A stretch of DNA of 6,239 nt from Acidimicrobiia bacterium (GTDB taxonomy: Bacteria > Actinomycetota > Acidimicrobiia > Acidimicrobiales > Aldehydirespiratoraceae). Both the position numbers and the translations under genes were made by a program. The DNA lies in contig JAJDZO010000161.1 in assembly GCA_022824605.1 (NCBI GenBank), positions 1 through 6,239 on the forward strand, read 5' to 3'. This document shows, piece after piece, positions 1-5,171 of the stretch (position 1 is its first letter; each line of letters opens with the position of its first letter). The notes under the pieces are model-generated. The model worked only from the letters and a program-made list of their open reading frames with translations, ran no database searches and was not told where the DNA came from.

Positions 1-690
1 GGCGCCGGCCAGGTTGGCTCGCAGTAGCACGTCCAGCGCTGCCGCCGCATCGGTCTGGGTCAGCATCTCGCGGATGACGGTGGGCCAGGTCACCCCGAAG
101 CGGCCGTCGTTGCCGTTGAGGTTGTTGATCCCCACGCACACACCGGCGGAGTTCATGCCGATCTGGCCGAGGCACCCGACGGTGGTGAACACCAAGGCGT
201 CGGGTCCGTCATCGGGGCGTAGGCGGGTGAGCACCACATGGTCGGTGGCGGTGTCGTGCATGTCCCAGGTCTGTCCCAGCATCCCCGCGCCGACGGCCAG
301 AGCGTCGGGCACCACGAACGCGGTGCAGTCGTCCTCGGTCACCGAGGTGGGATGCGGTCCCGCGGTCACGGCCCGAACGGTGTCCACGAAATCGGTGAAC
401 CCGCCTACTACCACTGCCTCGACCGGGGTGATTCCTGCCGCCGAGGCCATGGCCAGCATCTCCGCGTGCAGCCGCGGCGCGAAGGCCTCGTGAGCGGGCA
501 GGCAGGCGCCGGCCAGTTCCAGCACCTCGCCCGGCGCCAGCGGTCCGCCGCTCCACAGCCCCTCGGCCACCAACTCCACCCGGTGGCGGGCGTATCGTCG
601 GATCTCGGCTGCATGGGCGCGGCCGTGGGCGTCGCCCATGGCCTCGGGCGACCCGGAGAGATCCAACTGCCGGATCGGCGGTCTCCGCAT
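1..690 (-). CDS. C45 family peptidase / acyl-CoA:6-APA acyltransferase-like Ntn hydrolase (C-terminus off window)
   Basis: Translating the complement from the ATG at 690 gives 230 uninterrupted residues reaching base 1, so the C-terminus is missing; full C45 enzymes are usually about 330-380 aa. The fragment has the family layout: a helical N-terminal part with AHGRAHAAEIRRY (about 21-33), then EDDCTAFVV (119-127) with the presumed nucleophile Cys122, then GQTWDMH (139-145), matching the family's G-Q-N-W-D segment, and GQIGMNSAGVCVGINNL (175-191). In known members (isopenicillin N acyltransferase, carcinine hydrolase) the precursor cuts itself just before this Cys to expose an N-terminal nucleophile that hydrolyses or transfers amide bonds. 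The substrate cannot be read from sequence. ATG690 is the only usable start in this open frame, which is closed upstream by a stop at 793-795. No signal peptide is seen, so it is probably cytoplasmic. It is divergent from the flavoenzyme gene, suggesting a shared pathway. Confidence 0.88.
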   Translation of the reverse strand, partial: MRRPPIRQLDLSGSPEAMGDAHGRAHAAEIRRYARHRVELVAEGLWSGGPLAPGEVLELAGACLPAHEAFAPRLHAEMLAMASAAGITPVEAVVVGGFTDFVDTVRAVTAGPHPTSVTEDDCTAFVVPDALAVGAGMLGQTWDMHDTATDHVVLTRLRPDDGPDALVFTTVGCLGQIGMNSAGVCVGINNLNGNDGRFGVTWPTVIREMLTQTDAAAALDVLLRANLAGA

Positions 691-696
691 ACCCGC

Positions 697-702
697 AGAG
701 TA
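697..702 (-). promoter_or_regulatory. -10 box (TACTCT) of a leaderless-type promoter for the C45 gene
   Basis: On the minus strand TACTCT (TANNNT) lies exactly 6 nt before the ATG at 690, which would put the transcript start at or next to the A of the ATG. No Shine-Dalgarno sequence precedes this ATG. The geometry is that of leaderless actinobacterial transcripts. No convincing -35 hexamer is visible. Confidence 0.5.
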
Positions 703-861
703 ATCGTTGCGCGAGCGAGCCGAACGTCGCCGGGGCGTTGGCGTCGTCGTGGGGAGTGAACGTCTCGCCGCAGTTGCTCGGTGGTGTGCGAGTCACCGCC
801 CGCTTGGCGTAATGCCGCGGCCTGTAGAAGGCGGACGTCGTTGGGCTGGTTGCGGGGGCCG

Positions 862-867
862 TACAGT
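862..867 (+). promoter_or_regulatory. -10 box (TACAGT) of a leaderless-type promoter for the FAD oxidoreductase
   Basis: TACAGT (TANNNT) ends 6 nt before the ATG at 874, the same spacing as in the divergent C45 gene. There is no purine-rich Shine-Dalgarno site between them. The box supports ATG874 over the earlier in-frame GTG at 781 and the later ATG at 919. A weak -35 candidate, TTGGGC at 841-846, sits 15 bp upstream. The rest of the 691-873 region shows no riboswitch or RNA gene that I recognise. Confidence 0.5.
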
Positions 868-873
868 ACCGTG

Positions 874-2274
874 ATGCCTGCTGGACCGACCTCTGACTCC
901 CGGTACCGCCAGCGGTCGATGTGGCTCGACACCTATCCCGCATCGCTGGAGGCTCGGGCCGCCCTGGAGGGCGACACCGACGCCGATGTGGCCATTGTCG
1001 GGGGCGGGTTCACCGGCCTGTGGACCGCCTTCTACCTGCTCGGACTCGATCCGACCCTGAGAGTGGCGGTGATCGAGCGCGAAGTGTGCGGCTTCGGGGC
1101 CTCCGGCCGCAACGGCGGCTGGGTGGTCGGCGAGTTGGCTGCGGGCATCGAGAAATACGCCGCCCTCGCCGATCTGCCGGCGTCGCTGCGGCTGGCGCGA
1201 GCCGTCTTCGACAGCGTCGACGAGGTCGGCCGGGTGGCCACAGCCGAAGGGATCGACTGCGGCTACCACAAGGGCGGGGTGATCCGCTTCGCCCGCAACC
1301 GCCCCCAGGCGGCGCGTCAGGTGGCGGAAGTGGCTCACCACCACGAACTCGGGCTCAACACCGACGAGGTCCGGTTGCTCACCGCCGACGAAGTTCAAAG
1401 CCATGCCCGAGCCACCAATGTGCGAAGCGGCATCTTCTTCGCACCCTGCGCGGCGGTGGACCCGGCCCGTCTGGTGCGGGGCCTGGCCGACGTGGTGGAA
1501 CGGCGCGGCGCGAACATGTACGAACAGACTGCTGTCTCCGCCATCGAGCCAGGAAGGGTGGTTACCGACCGCGGCATCGTCAGGGCCGATGTGGTGGTGC
1601 GGGCCACCGAGGCCTACACCCGGGATCTGCGAGGCCGCCGGCGTCAGCTGCTGCCCGTCTATTCGCTGATGATCGGCACGGAGCCGCTGCCGCAGTCGGT
1701 GTTCGACGAGATCGGCCTGGCCGACCGGCCGACCTTCGCCGACGACCGCTACATGGTGATCTACGGCCAGCGCACCGCGGACAACCGCATCGCGTTCGGC
1801 GGCCGGGGAGTGCCCTACCTGTACGGATCGAGGATCAGCCCGTCGGTCGAGCGCCACCACCGCTCACACGAGCGCATCCACGCCACTCTGGTCGACCTGT
1901 TCCCCGCCTTGGCCGGGGCCCGTGTCACTCACCGCTGGGGCGGAGTGCTCGGCGTTCCCCGCAACTGGACCCCGTTCGTGCACTTCGACCGGGCCGCGGG
2001 CACCGCCGGCGCGGGCGGGTACGTGGGGGAGGGGGTGGCCCCGTCGAATCTGGCCGGTCGCACCCTTGCCGATCTGATCACCGGAACCGAGTCCGAGCGG
2101 GTGGACCTGCCGTGGGTGGGCGCCCGCCACCGTCGCTGGGAGCCCGAGCCGTTGCGCTGGCTGGGAGTGCGGAGCAGTCGCTGGATACTGGCCGCCGCCG
2201 ACACCTACGAATACCGCACCGACCGCGAGGCCAAAACAGCAGTCGCAATAGCCGGCAAGATCCGTAACGACTGA
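874..2274 (+). CDS. FAD-dependent oxidoreductase, DAO / gamma-glutamylputrescine oxidase (PuuB)-like family
   Basis: The product is 466 aa, close to the 430-470 aa usual for this family. The N-terminus carries the dinucleotide-binding motif DVAIVGGGFTG (38-48) with the acidic strand end VIERE (66-70; Glu68 probably contacts the FAD ribose). It is followed by GFGASGRNGG (73-82), a hallmark of the PuuB-like branch that packs against the flavin. The C-terminus has GGYVGEGVAPSNLAGRTLADLI (about 388-409), where the second FAD contact sits, and the branch-typical WEPEPLRWLGV. Members oxidise primary or secondary amines or amino acids (for example gamma-glutamylputrescine, glycine, sarcosine), releasing an aldehyde or oxo acid, with O2 often the acceptor. 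The exact substrate here is unknown. No signal peptide or membrane segment is present, so it is cytoplasmic. ATG874 was chosen because of the TANNNT box just upstream; ATG919 (residue 16) is the alternative. It lies upstream of, and in the same direction as, the AGXT2-like aminotransferase. Confidence 0.9.
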   Translation: MPAGPTSDSRYRQRSMWLDTYPASLEARAALEGDTDADVAIVGGGFTGLWTAFYLLGLDPTLRVAVIEREVCGFGASGRNGGWVVGELAAGIEKYAALADLPASLRLARAVFDSVDEVGRVATAEGIDCGYHKGGVIRFARNRPQAARQVAEVAHHHELGLNTDEVRLLTADEVQSHARATNVRSGIFFAPCAAVDPARLVRGLADVVERRGANMYEQTAVSAIEPGRVVTDRGIVRADVVVRATEAYTRDLRGRRRQLLPVYSLMIGTEPLPQSVFDEIGLADRPTFADDRYMVIYGQRTADNRIAFGGRGVPYLYGSRISPSVERHHRSHERIHATLVDLFPALAGARVTHRWGGVLGVPRNWTPFVHFDRAAGTAGAGGYVGEGVAPSNLAGRTLADLITGTESERVDLPWVGARHRRWEPEPLRWLGVRSSRWILAAADTYEYRTDREAKTAVAIAGKIRND

Positions 2275-2281
2275 GAGGCCG

Positions 2282-2367
2282 AGCGAACAGGCGAGCGAAC
2301 GCGCTCCACACGGGCGAGGCCGTGGGCAGCCATGCCGTGGTTTGGGCGGCCCGTGAGTGCAGCGAAC
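2282..2367. repeat. Three short AGCGAAC direct repeats in the intergenic spacer
   Basis: AGCGAAC occurs at 2282-2288, 2294-2300 and 2361-2367; the first two are part of a longer CGAGCGAAC repeat at a 12-bp offset (2280-2288, 2292-2300). They lie in the spacer between the flavoenzyme stop and the aminotransferase promoter. They could be binding sites for a regulator or simple low-complexity spacer DNA. Nothing else decides between these. Confidence 0.3.
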
Positions 2368-2371
2368 AAGA

Positions 2372-2387
2372 GCGGGAAACACCCCGC
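2372..2387 (+). other. Small GC hairpin (GCGGG-AAACAC-CCCGC) in the intergenic spacer
   Basis: A 5-bp all-GC stem (2372-2376 with 2383-2387) closes a 6-nt loop about 100 nt after the flavoenzyme stop codon. It has no downstream T-run, so it is not a classic intrinsic terminator, but it could weaken read-through into the aminotransferase, which has its own promoter candidate. Support is weak. Confidence 0.2.
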
Positions 2388-2448
2388 CCCGGCGCGACAC
2401 GACTGCACCTATCTGCGCACCCTCTGACTGTCCGGCGCTGCCGCGGGG

Positions 2449-2456
2449 CATAATCT
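2449..2456 (+). promoter_or_regulatory. -10 box (CATAAT / TAATCT) of a leaderless-type promoter for the aminotransferase
   Basis: The sequence CATAATCT contains two overlapping -10 candidates: CATAAT (2449-2454), 7 nt before the ATG at 2462, and TAATCT (2451-2456), 5 nt before it. Either puts the transcript start at or next to the ATG. No Shine-Dalgarno site precedes the ATG. CTGACT at 2424-2429 resembles a -35 but is 19 bp from CATAAT. The box supports ATG2462 over an upstream in-frame start at 2357, whose extra 35 residues look non-coding. Confidence 0.5.
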
Positions 2457-2461
2457 CCGCT

Positions 2462-3754
2462 ATGACCACCAACGCTGAACTGGCCGAGCGGTACGTCGCA
2501 ACCCTGCCCAGCTTCCTGCATCCGCTCCACGACACGCCGATGTCGATCGACCGGGGCGAGGGCAGCTACGTGTGGGACGTTGAAGGGAACCGCTACCTCG
2601 ACTTCTTCGGCGGGGTGCTTACCACCATGATCGGCCACGCCGAGCCCAGTGTGGTGGCCGCCGTTCAACAGCAGGCGGCCAAGGTGATGCACACCTCCAC
2701 GCTGTATTTGAGCGAGCCCATGATCGCCTTCGCTGAGGACGTGGCCCGAGTGTCGGGAATCGACGACGCCCGGGTGTTCTTCCTGCCGTCAGGGAGCGAA
2801 GCCAACGACGCCGCTCTGCTGCTCGCCACCGTCTACCGTGGCTCCAACCAGATCCTGGCCATGCGCAACAGCTACCACGGGCGCACCTTCTCCGCTCAGG
2901 CCGTCACCGCGCAGGGCAGTTGGTCCTCCACGAGCCACACCGGCCTCAACGTCACCTATGTGCACGGCGGCTACCGGCTGCGCAGTCCGTTCCGGCATCT
3001 CGACGACGACGCCTATACCGCTGCCTGCGTCGACGATCTCGTGCAACTCCTCGACATGACCACCGCCGGTGACGTGGCCGCCATGATCGCGGAGCCCATA
3101 CAGGGCGTGGGCGGGTTCGCCGTGCCTCCCGACGGCTTCTTCGGGGCCATGGGAAAGGTGCTGTCGTCCCAGGGCATCCTGTTCATATCCGACGAGGTGC
3201 AGACCGGCTGGGGCCGCACCGGCGACCACTTCTGGGGCTATGAGGCTCACGGCATCGTGCCCGACATGCTCACCTTCGCCAAAGGTGTGGGCAACGGCAT
3301 CACCCTGGCCGGTGTGGTGGCCCGAGCCGAGATCTTCGACTCGGTCAAGGCCCTGCAGTTCTCCACCTTCGGCGGCAACCCGCTGTCGGCCGCCGCCGGC
3401 CGGGCCACGCTGCGCCGGGTGCTCGGGGACGATCTGCAGGCCAACGCTCTCGCCATGGGCCGGCGGCTGTCGGACGCGCTGGCGCCGGCAGTGCAGCGCC
3501 ACGACTGGGTGGCCGAACTGCGGGGTCGGGGCCTCATGCAGGCCCTGGAGTTCGTGCATCCAGCATCCATCGAACCCGACGCGGCCCGCGCCGACACCGT
3601 GCTGGAGGAATGCCGCCAGCGACGGCTGCTGGTGGGCAAGGGCGGCCTCTACGGCAACGTGATCCGGGTGACACCCATGCTGAACGTCACTGCCGAAGAA
3701 CTCGACGAGGGCGCCGCCGCCCTGGTAGGAGCGCTGGACGCCGCCGGCACCTGA
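2462..3754 (+). CDS. Class III PLP-dependent aminotransferase, AGXT2-like (alanine-glyoxylate aminotransferase 2 type)
   Basis: The product is 430 aa, typical for class III. Landmarks in order: YLDFFGG (45-51); MHTSTLYLSEPM (76-87), matching the AGXT2 segment around HTST; SGSEAND (110-116) for PLP phosphate binding; YHGR (138-141) stacking on the cofactor; AEPIQGVGGF (210-219); SDEVQTGWGR (243-252), with Asp244 pairing to the pyridine nitrogen; FAKGVGNG (272-279), with Lys274 as the Schiff-base lysine; and STFGGNP (301-307). The run through HFWGYEAHGIVPDML matches human AGXT2 as I recall it more closely than GABA or ornithine aminotransferases. AGXT2-type enzymes move amino groups from alanine, beta-aminoisobutyrate or similar donors to glyoxylate or pyruvate; donor and acceptor here are unproven. 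All catalytic residues are present and no frameshift is seen. It is cytoplasmic, with its own promoter candidate 3' of the flavoenzyme gene. Confidence 0.92.
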   Translation: MTTNAELAERYVATLPSFLHPLHDTPMSIDRGEGSYVWDVEGNRYLDFFGGVLTTMIGHAEPSVVAAVQQQAAKVMHTSTLYLSEPMIAFAEDVARVSGIDDARVFFLPSGSEANDAALLLATVYRGSNQILAMRNSYHGRTFSAQAVTAQGSWSSTSHTGLNVTYVHGGYRLRSPFRHLDDDAYTAACVDDLVQLLDMTTAGDVAAMIAEPIQGVGGFAVPPDGFFGAMGKVLSSQGILFISDEVQTGWGRTGDHFWGYEAHGIVPDMLTFAKGVGNGITLAGVVARAEIFDSVKALQFSTFGGNPLSAAAGRATLRRVLGDDLQANALAMGRRLSDALAPAVQRHDWVAELRGRGLMQALEFVHPASIEPDAARADTVLEECRQRRLLVGKGGLYGNVIRVTPMLNVTAEELDEGAAALVGALDAAGT

Positions 3755-3767
3755 CCGGCAGCCGGCG
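3742..3767. terminator. Candidate GC hairpin at the convergent gene junction
   Basis: CGCCGGC (3742-3748) pairs perfectly with GCCGGCG (3761-3767) across a 12-nt loop that includes the aminotransferase stop codon. It sits between two convergent genes only 29 bp apart, where a bidirectional terminator is expected. There is no flanking U-tract beyond a weak TCTTTC downstream, and GCCGGC is itself palindromic, so this may be coincidental in GC-rich DNA. Confidence 0.3.
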
Positions 3768-3783
3768 CCGCCGATTACGTCTT

Positions 3784-5061
3784 TCAGGATGGGCTGAGGT
3801 GGGCGGTAGCACCCCGCCCCAGCACTCGCAGGAAGGCTCCGGCGCGGGGCTTGGGATAGAAGAAGCTGGATTTGGGGGGCATCTTGCCTCCCTCGTCAGC
3901 GACGGACAGCAACTCGTCCACCGACAGCGGGTACATCACGAAACCGATGCGGTCGTCGGCCTCGCAGCGACTGATGAGCTCGTCGAGTCCGGCGGTGTCG
4001 GGCACATAACCGACGGTGCCGGTGGTCGCCAACTCCTCGGCGCCGAGCACGGGGTCGAGCACCAGGCGTCGCAGCCGGTCGACGTCGAGTGCGTCGAGGG
4101 CGCCCGCTTCGGAGTCCGGCGGGGGCAGCGTCAGCCGATGCCAGGCGCCCGCTGCGTACACACCTACCTCACCTCGGTGCCGGGGCCGGGCACCGTCAGC
4201 GTCGGAGACGCGCTCGAGTTCGCCTCCCATGTAGCTGACTCTGGAGCGCAGCGCCCATAGGCAGTCCTTGATGCTGTCGTGGTTCTGGTCGGCCACAACA
4301 CGGTGGTAGGCCTCGACGTGGAGTTGGCTGTGGGGGAACACCGCGGCCAGCGTGCGTGAGAGGGAGGGGTTGCCGGGATCCTGGGCCAGGGCCCGCTGCG
4401 CCGCCGCCGAGCGGTGGTGCCCGTCGGTCACATACAGCGCCTTGTCGCTGAGGACATCCAGCAGATCGTCGGTCATGGTCGGCGGAACGGTCCAGATCTG
4501 GTGGTGGACCAGATGCGATCCGAACTCCAGGTCGGCAGGAGCGGCCCCGGCTACTGCGTCGAGCAGCGTCGCGTATTCCGAGTCTGCCCACGCCCTCACT
4601 GTCAGCGCCACCGGGTGAGACGTGGCGCCAACCCCGAGCAGGTGGGAGGTCAGCAGCTCGGTGCGATCCTCCCTCACGCCCTCGTGGATGCGGATGCGGC
4701 CGTCGGCGAAGCCGTCGACCGCCACCGTGCAGATCATGCCGGTCTGTGAGCCCCTGGCGTGGGTCAGGCGGTACAGATAGAGGGAGCGCCGTCCCGTCGG
4801 GGCGAACACCTCGGCGTCGAGCAGCCTGGTGAGGGCGGCTGCGCCCAACCTCACGAGCCTGTCGAGCGACAGGTTCTCGTCGTCGAGCACGTCCTCGCTG
4901 CTGCGGGTGACGTTTACGTAGCTGTACGGGTTCTCCCTCACGATCGAGCGGCGCTGGCCCGGGGTGAGGTTGTCGTAGGCGCGGCTGATCACCCGGTCGG
5001 CCCAATCGGGCTTGACCAGCCAGCCCGCGAAGGGCGCCAGCAGCGGCTGCGCTCCGGTCAT
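3784..5061 (-). CDS. DUF1015 family protein
   Basis: The product is 425 aa, near the usual DUF1015 length of about 400-430 aa. It begins with the family pattern PLLAPFAGWLVKP (6-18), then RAYDNLT (27-33, where most members have PYD) and RENPYSYVNVTR (42-53). RIHEGVREDRTELL (124-137) follows, then the family hallmark VTDGHHRSAAAQRA (211-224), and near the end GGKMPPKSSFFYPKPRAG (391-408). The biochemical function is not established to my knowledge. The DGHHR motif resembles motifs in the ParB/sulfiredoxin-like fold, which includes free-serine kinases such as SerK and SbnI; that link is inference. It lies downstream of serA on the same strand, so a role in serine or phosphoserine metabolism is plausible. 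ATG5061 is the furthest-upstream start in this frame, which is closed by a stop at 5113-5115. It has a GAGG site 8 nt ahead and no leaderless promoter, as expected for an internal operon gene. Confidence 0.9.
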   Translation of the reverse strand: MTGAQPLLAPFAGWLVKPDWADRVISRAYDNLTPGQRRSIVRENPYSYVNVTRSSEDVLDDENLSLDRLVRLGAAALTRLLDAEVFAPTGRRSLYLYRLTHARGSQTGMICTVAVDGFADGRIRIHEGVREDRTELLTSHLLGVGATSHPVALTVRAWADSEYATLLDAVAGAAPADLEFGSHLVHHQIWTVPPTMTDDLLDVLSDKALYVTDGHHRSAAAQRALAQDPGNPSLSRTLAAVFPHSQLHVEAYHRVVADQNHDSIKDCLWALRSRVSYMGGELERVSDADGARPRHRGEVGVYAAGAWHRLTLPPPDSEAGALDALDVDRLRRLVLDPVLGAEELATTGTVGYVPDTAGLDELISRCEADDRIGFVMYPLSVDELLSVADEGGKMPPKSSFFYPKPRAGAFLRVLGRGATAHLSPS

Positions 5062-5084
5062 GCCTTGAGCCTCATCCGCTGCAC
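5048..5084. repeat. Tandem imperfect direct repeat, copy 1 (covers the DUF1015 start)
   Basis: This 37-bp unit matches 5089-5125 at 29 of 37 positions, with a perfect 15-bp core (5048-5062), at a 41-bp offset. On the minus strand it contains GAGG, the DUF1015 ATG and its first codons (ATGACCGGAGCGCA). The 41-bp offset is not a multiple of three, so the two ATGs are in different frames. Confidence 0.75.
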
Positions 5085-5102
5085 GCCGTGCGCTCCGGTC
5101 AT
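5058..5102 (-). CDS. Possible 14-codon leader ORF overlapping the DUF1015 start (ATGA)
   Basis: ATG at 5102-5100 opens a frame encoding MTGAHGVQRMRLKA and stopping with TGA at 5060-5058. The last A of its GCA codon plus the TGA forms ATGA with the DUF1015 ATG, the classic arrangement for translational coupling. A good Shine-Dalgarno (GAGGA, 5114-5110) sits 7 nt before it, stronger than the one before DUF1015. Its first four residues, MTGA, repeat those of DUF1015 because both lie in copies of the same direct repeat. It may be a by-product of that duplication rather than a functional peptide; a role as a leader that delivers ribosomes to DUF1015 is inference. Confidence 0.35.
   Translation of the reverse strand: MTGAHGVQRMRLKA
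5070..5073 (-). promoter_or_regulatory. Shine-Dalgarno (GAGG) for the DUF1015 gene
   Basis: On the minus strand GAGG lies 8 nt upstream of the ATG at 5061. It supports that start and contrasts with the three genes to the left, which lack such sites and have TANNNT boxes directly before the ATG instead. Confidence 0.55.
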
Positions 5103-5125
5103 GGGTTGATCCTCATGAATCGCAC
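5089..5125. repeat. Tandem imperfect direct repeat, copy 2 (duplicated RBS-start region)
   Basis: This is the second copy of the 37-bp unit, 4 bp beyond copy 1. On the minus strand it carries its own GAGGA and ATG, which open the 14-codon mini-ORF. The differences from copy 1 cluster in the RBS-ATG spacer and at the serA-proximal end, as expected of an old local duplication. Confidence 0.75.
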
Positions 5126-5133
5126 ATTGTGCG
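5121..5133. promoter_or_regulatory. Perfect 13-bp palindrome CGCACATTGTGCG
   Basis: Six-base arms CGCACA and TGTGCG flank a single central T in the serA-DUF1015 spacer. The half CGCACATTG recurs as CGGACATTG at 5151-5159 (8 of 9 matches). It could be a dimeric regulator operator or a small RNA hairpin just ahead of the GAGGA site of the mini-ORF. No regulator gene is present in the window to pair with it. Confidence 0.4.
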
Positions 5134-5136
5134 TCG

Positions 5137-5166
5137 CCGGCTCGGCGGGGCGGACATTGGAGCCGG
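5137..5166. other. Inverted repeat downstream of serA (CCGGCTC / GAGCCGG)
   Basis: A 7-bp perfect stem (5137-5143 with 5160-5166) encloses a 16-nt loop starting 6 nt after the serA stop codon. There is no T-run, so it is not a standard intrinsic terminator. It might act as a processing or partial-termination hairpin that lowers DUF1015 expression relative to serA. Confidence 0.3.
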
Positions 5167-5171
5167 AGCCG

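Noticed and set aside
781..873. 31-residue N-terminal extension of the FAD oxidoreductase from GTG781
   Set aside because: The extension is Arg/Cys-rich with no family resemblance and overlaps the TACAGT box; ATG874 is better placed.
691..873. Possible riboswitch or sRNA in the divergent intergenic region
   Set aside because: No match by eye to glycine, SAM, SAH, guanidine or other common riboswitch cores on either strand, and the leaderless promoter geometry leaves no 5' UTR for one.
408..932. A minus-strand open frame (174 codons) that is coding-like around 730-930
   Set aside because: It would overlap about 280 bp of the well-supported C45 gene in another frame and cover the FAD gene's promoter and start. 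It matches no family that I recognise.
793..1860. Long minus-strand open frame (355 codons) opposite the FAD oxidoreductase
   Set aside because: Antisense shadow of a strongly supported gene in GC-rich DNA; the translation is low-complexity with no recognisable motif.
921..2267. 448-codon plus-strand frame inside the FAD gene
   Set aside because: It is rich in Arg, Gly and Pro, as expected from an alternate frame of GC-rich coding DNA, and has no domain signature.
2357..2461. 35-residue N-terminal extension of the aminotransferase
   Set aside because: The extension lacks homology-like sequence and would span the promoter box at 2449-2456; ATG2462 fits the family N-terminus.
4196..5005. 269-codon minus-strand frame overlapping DUF1015
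   Set aside because: Alternate-frame shadow of DUF1015, which carries all its family motifs in the other frame.
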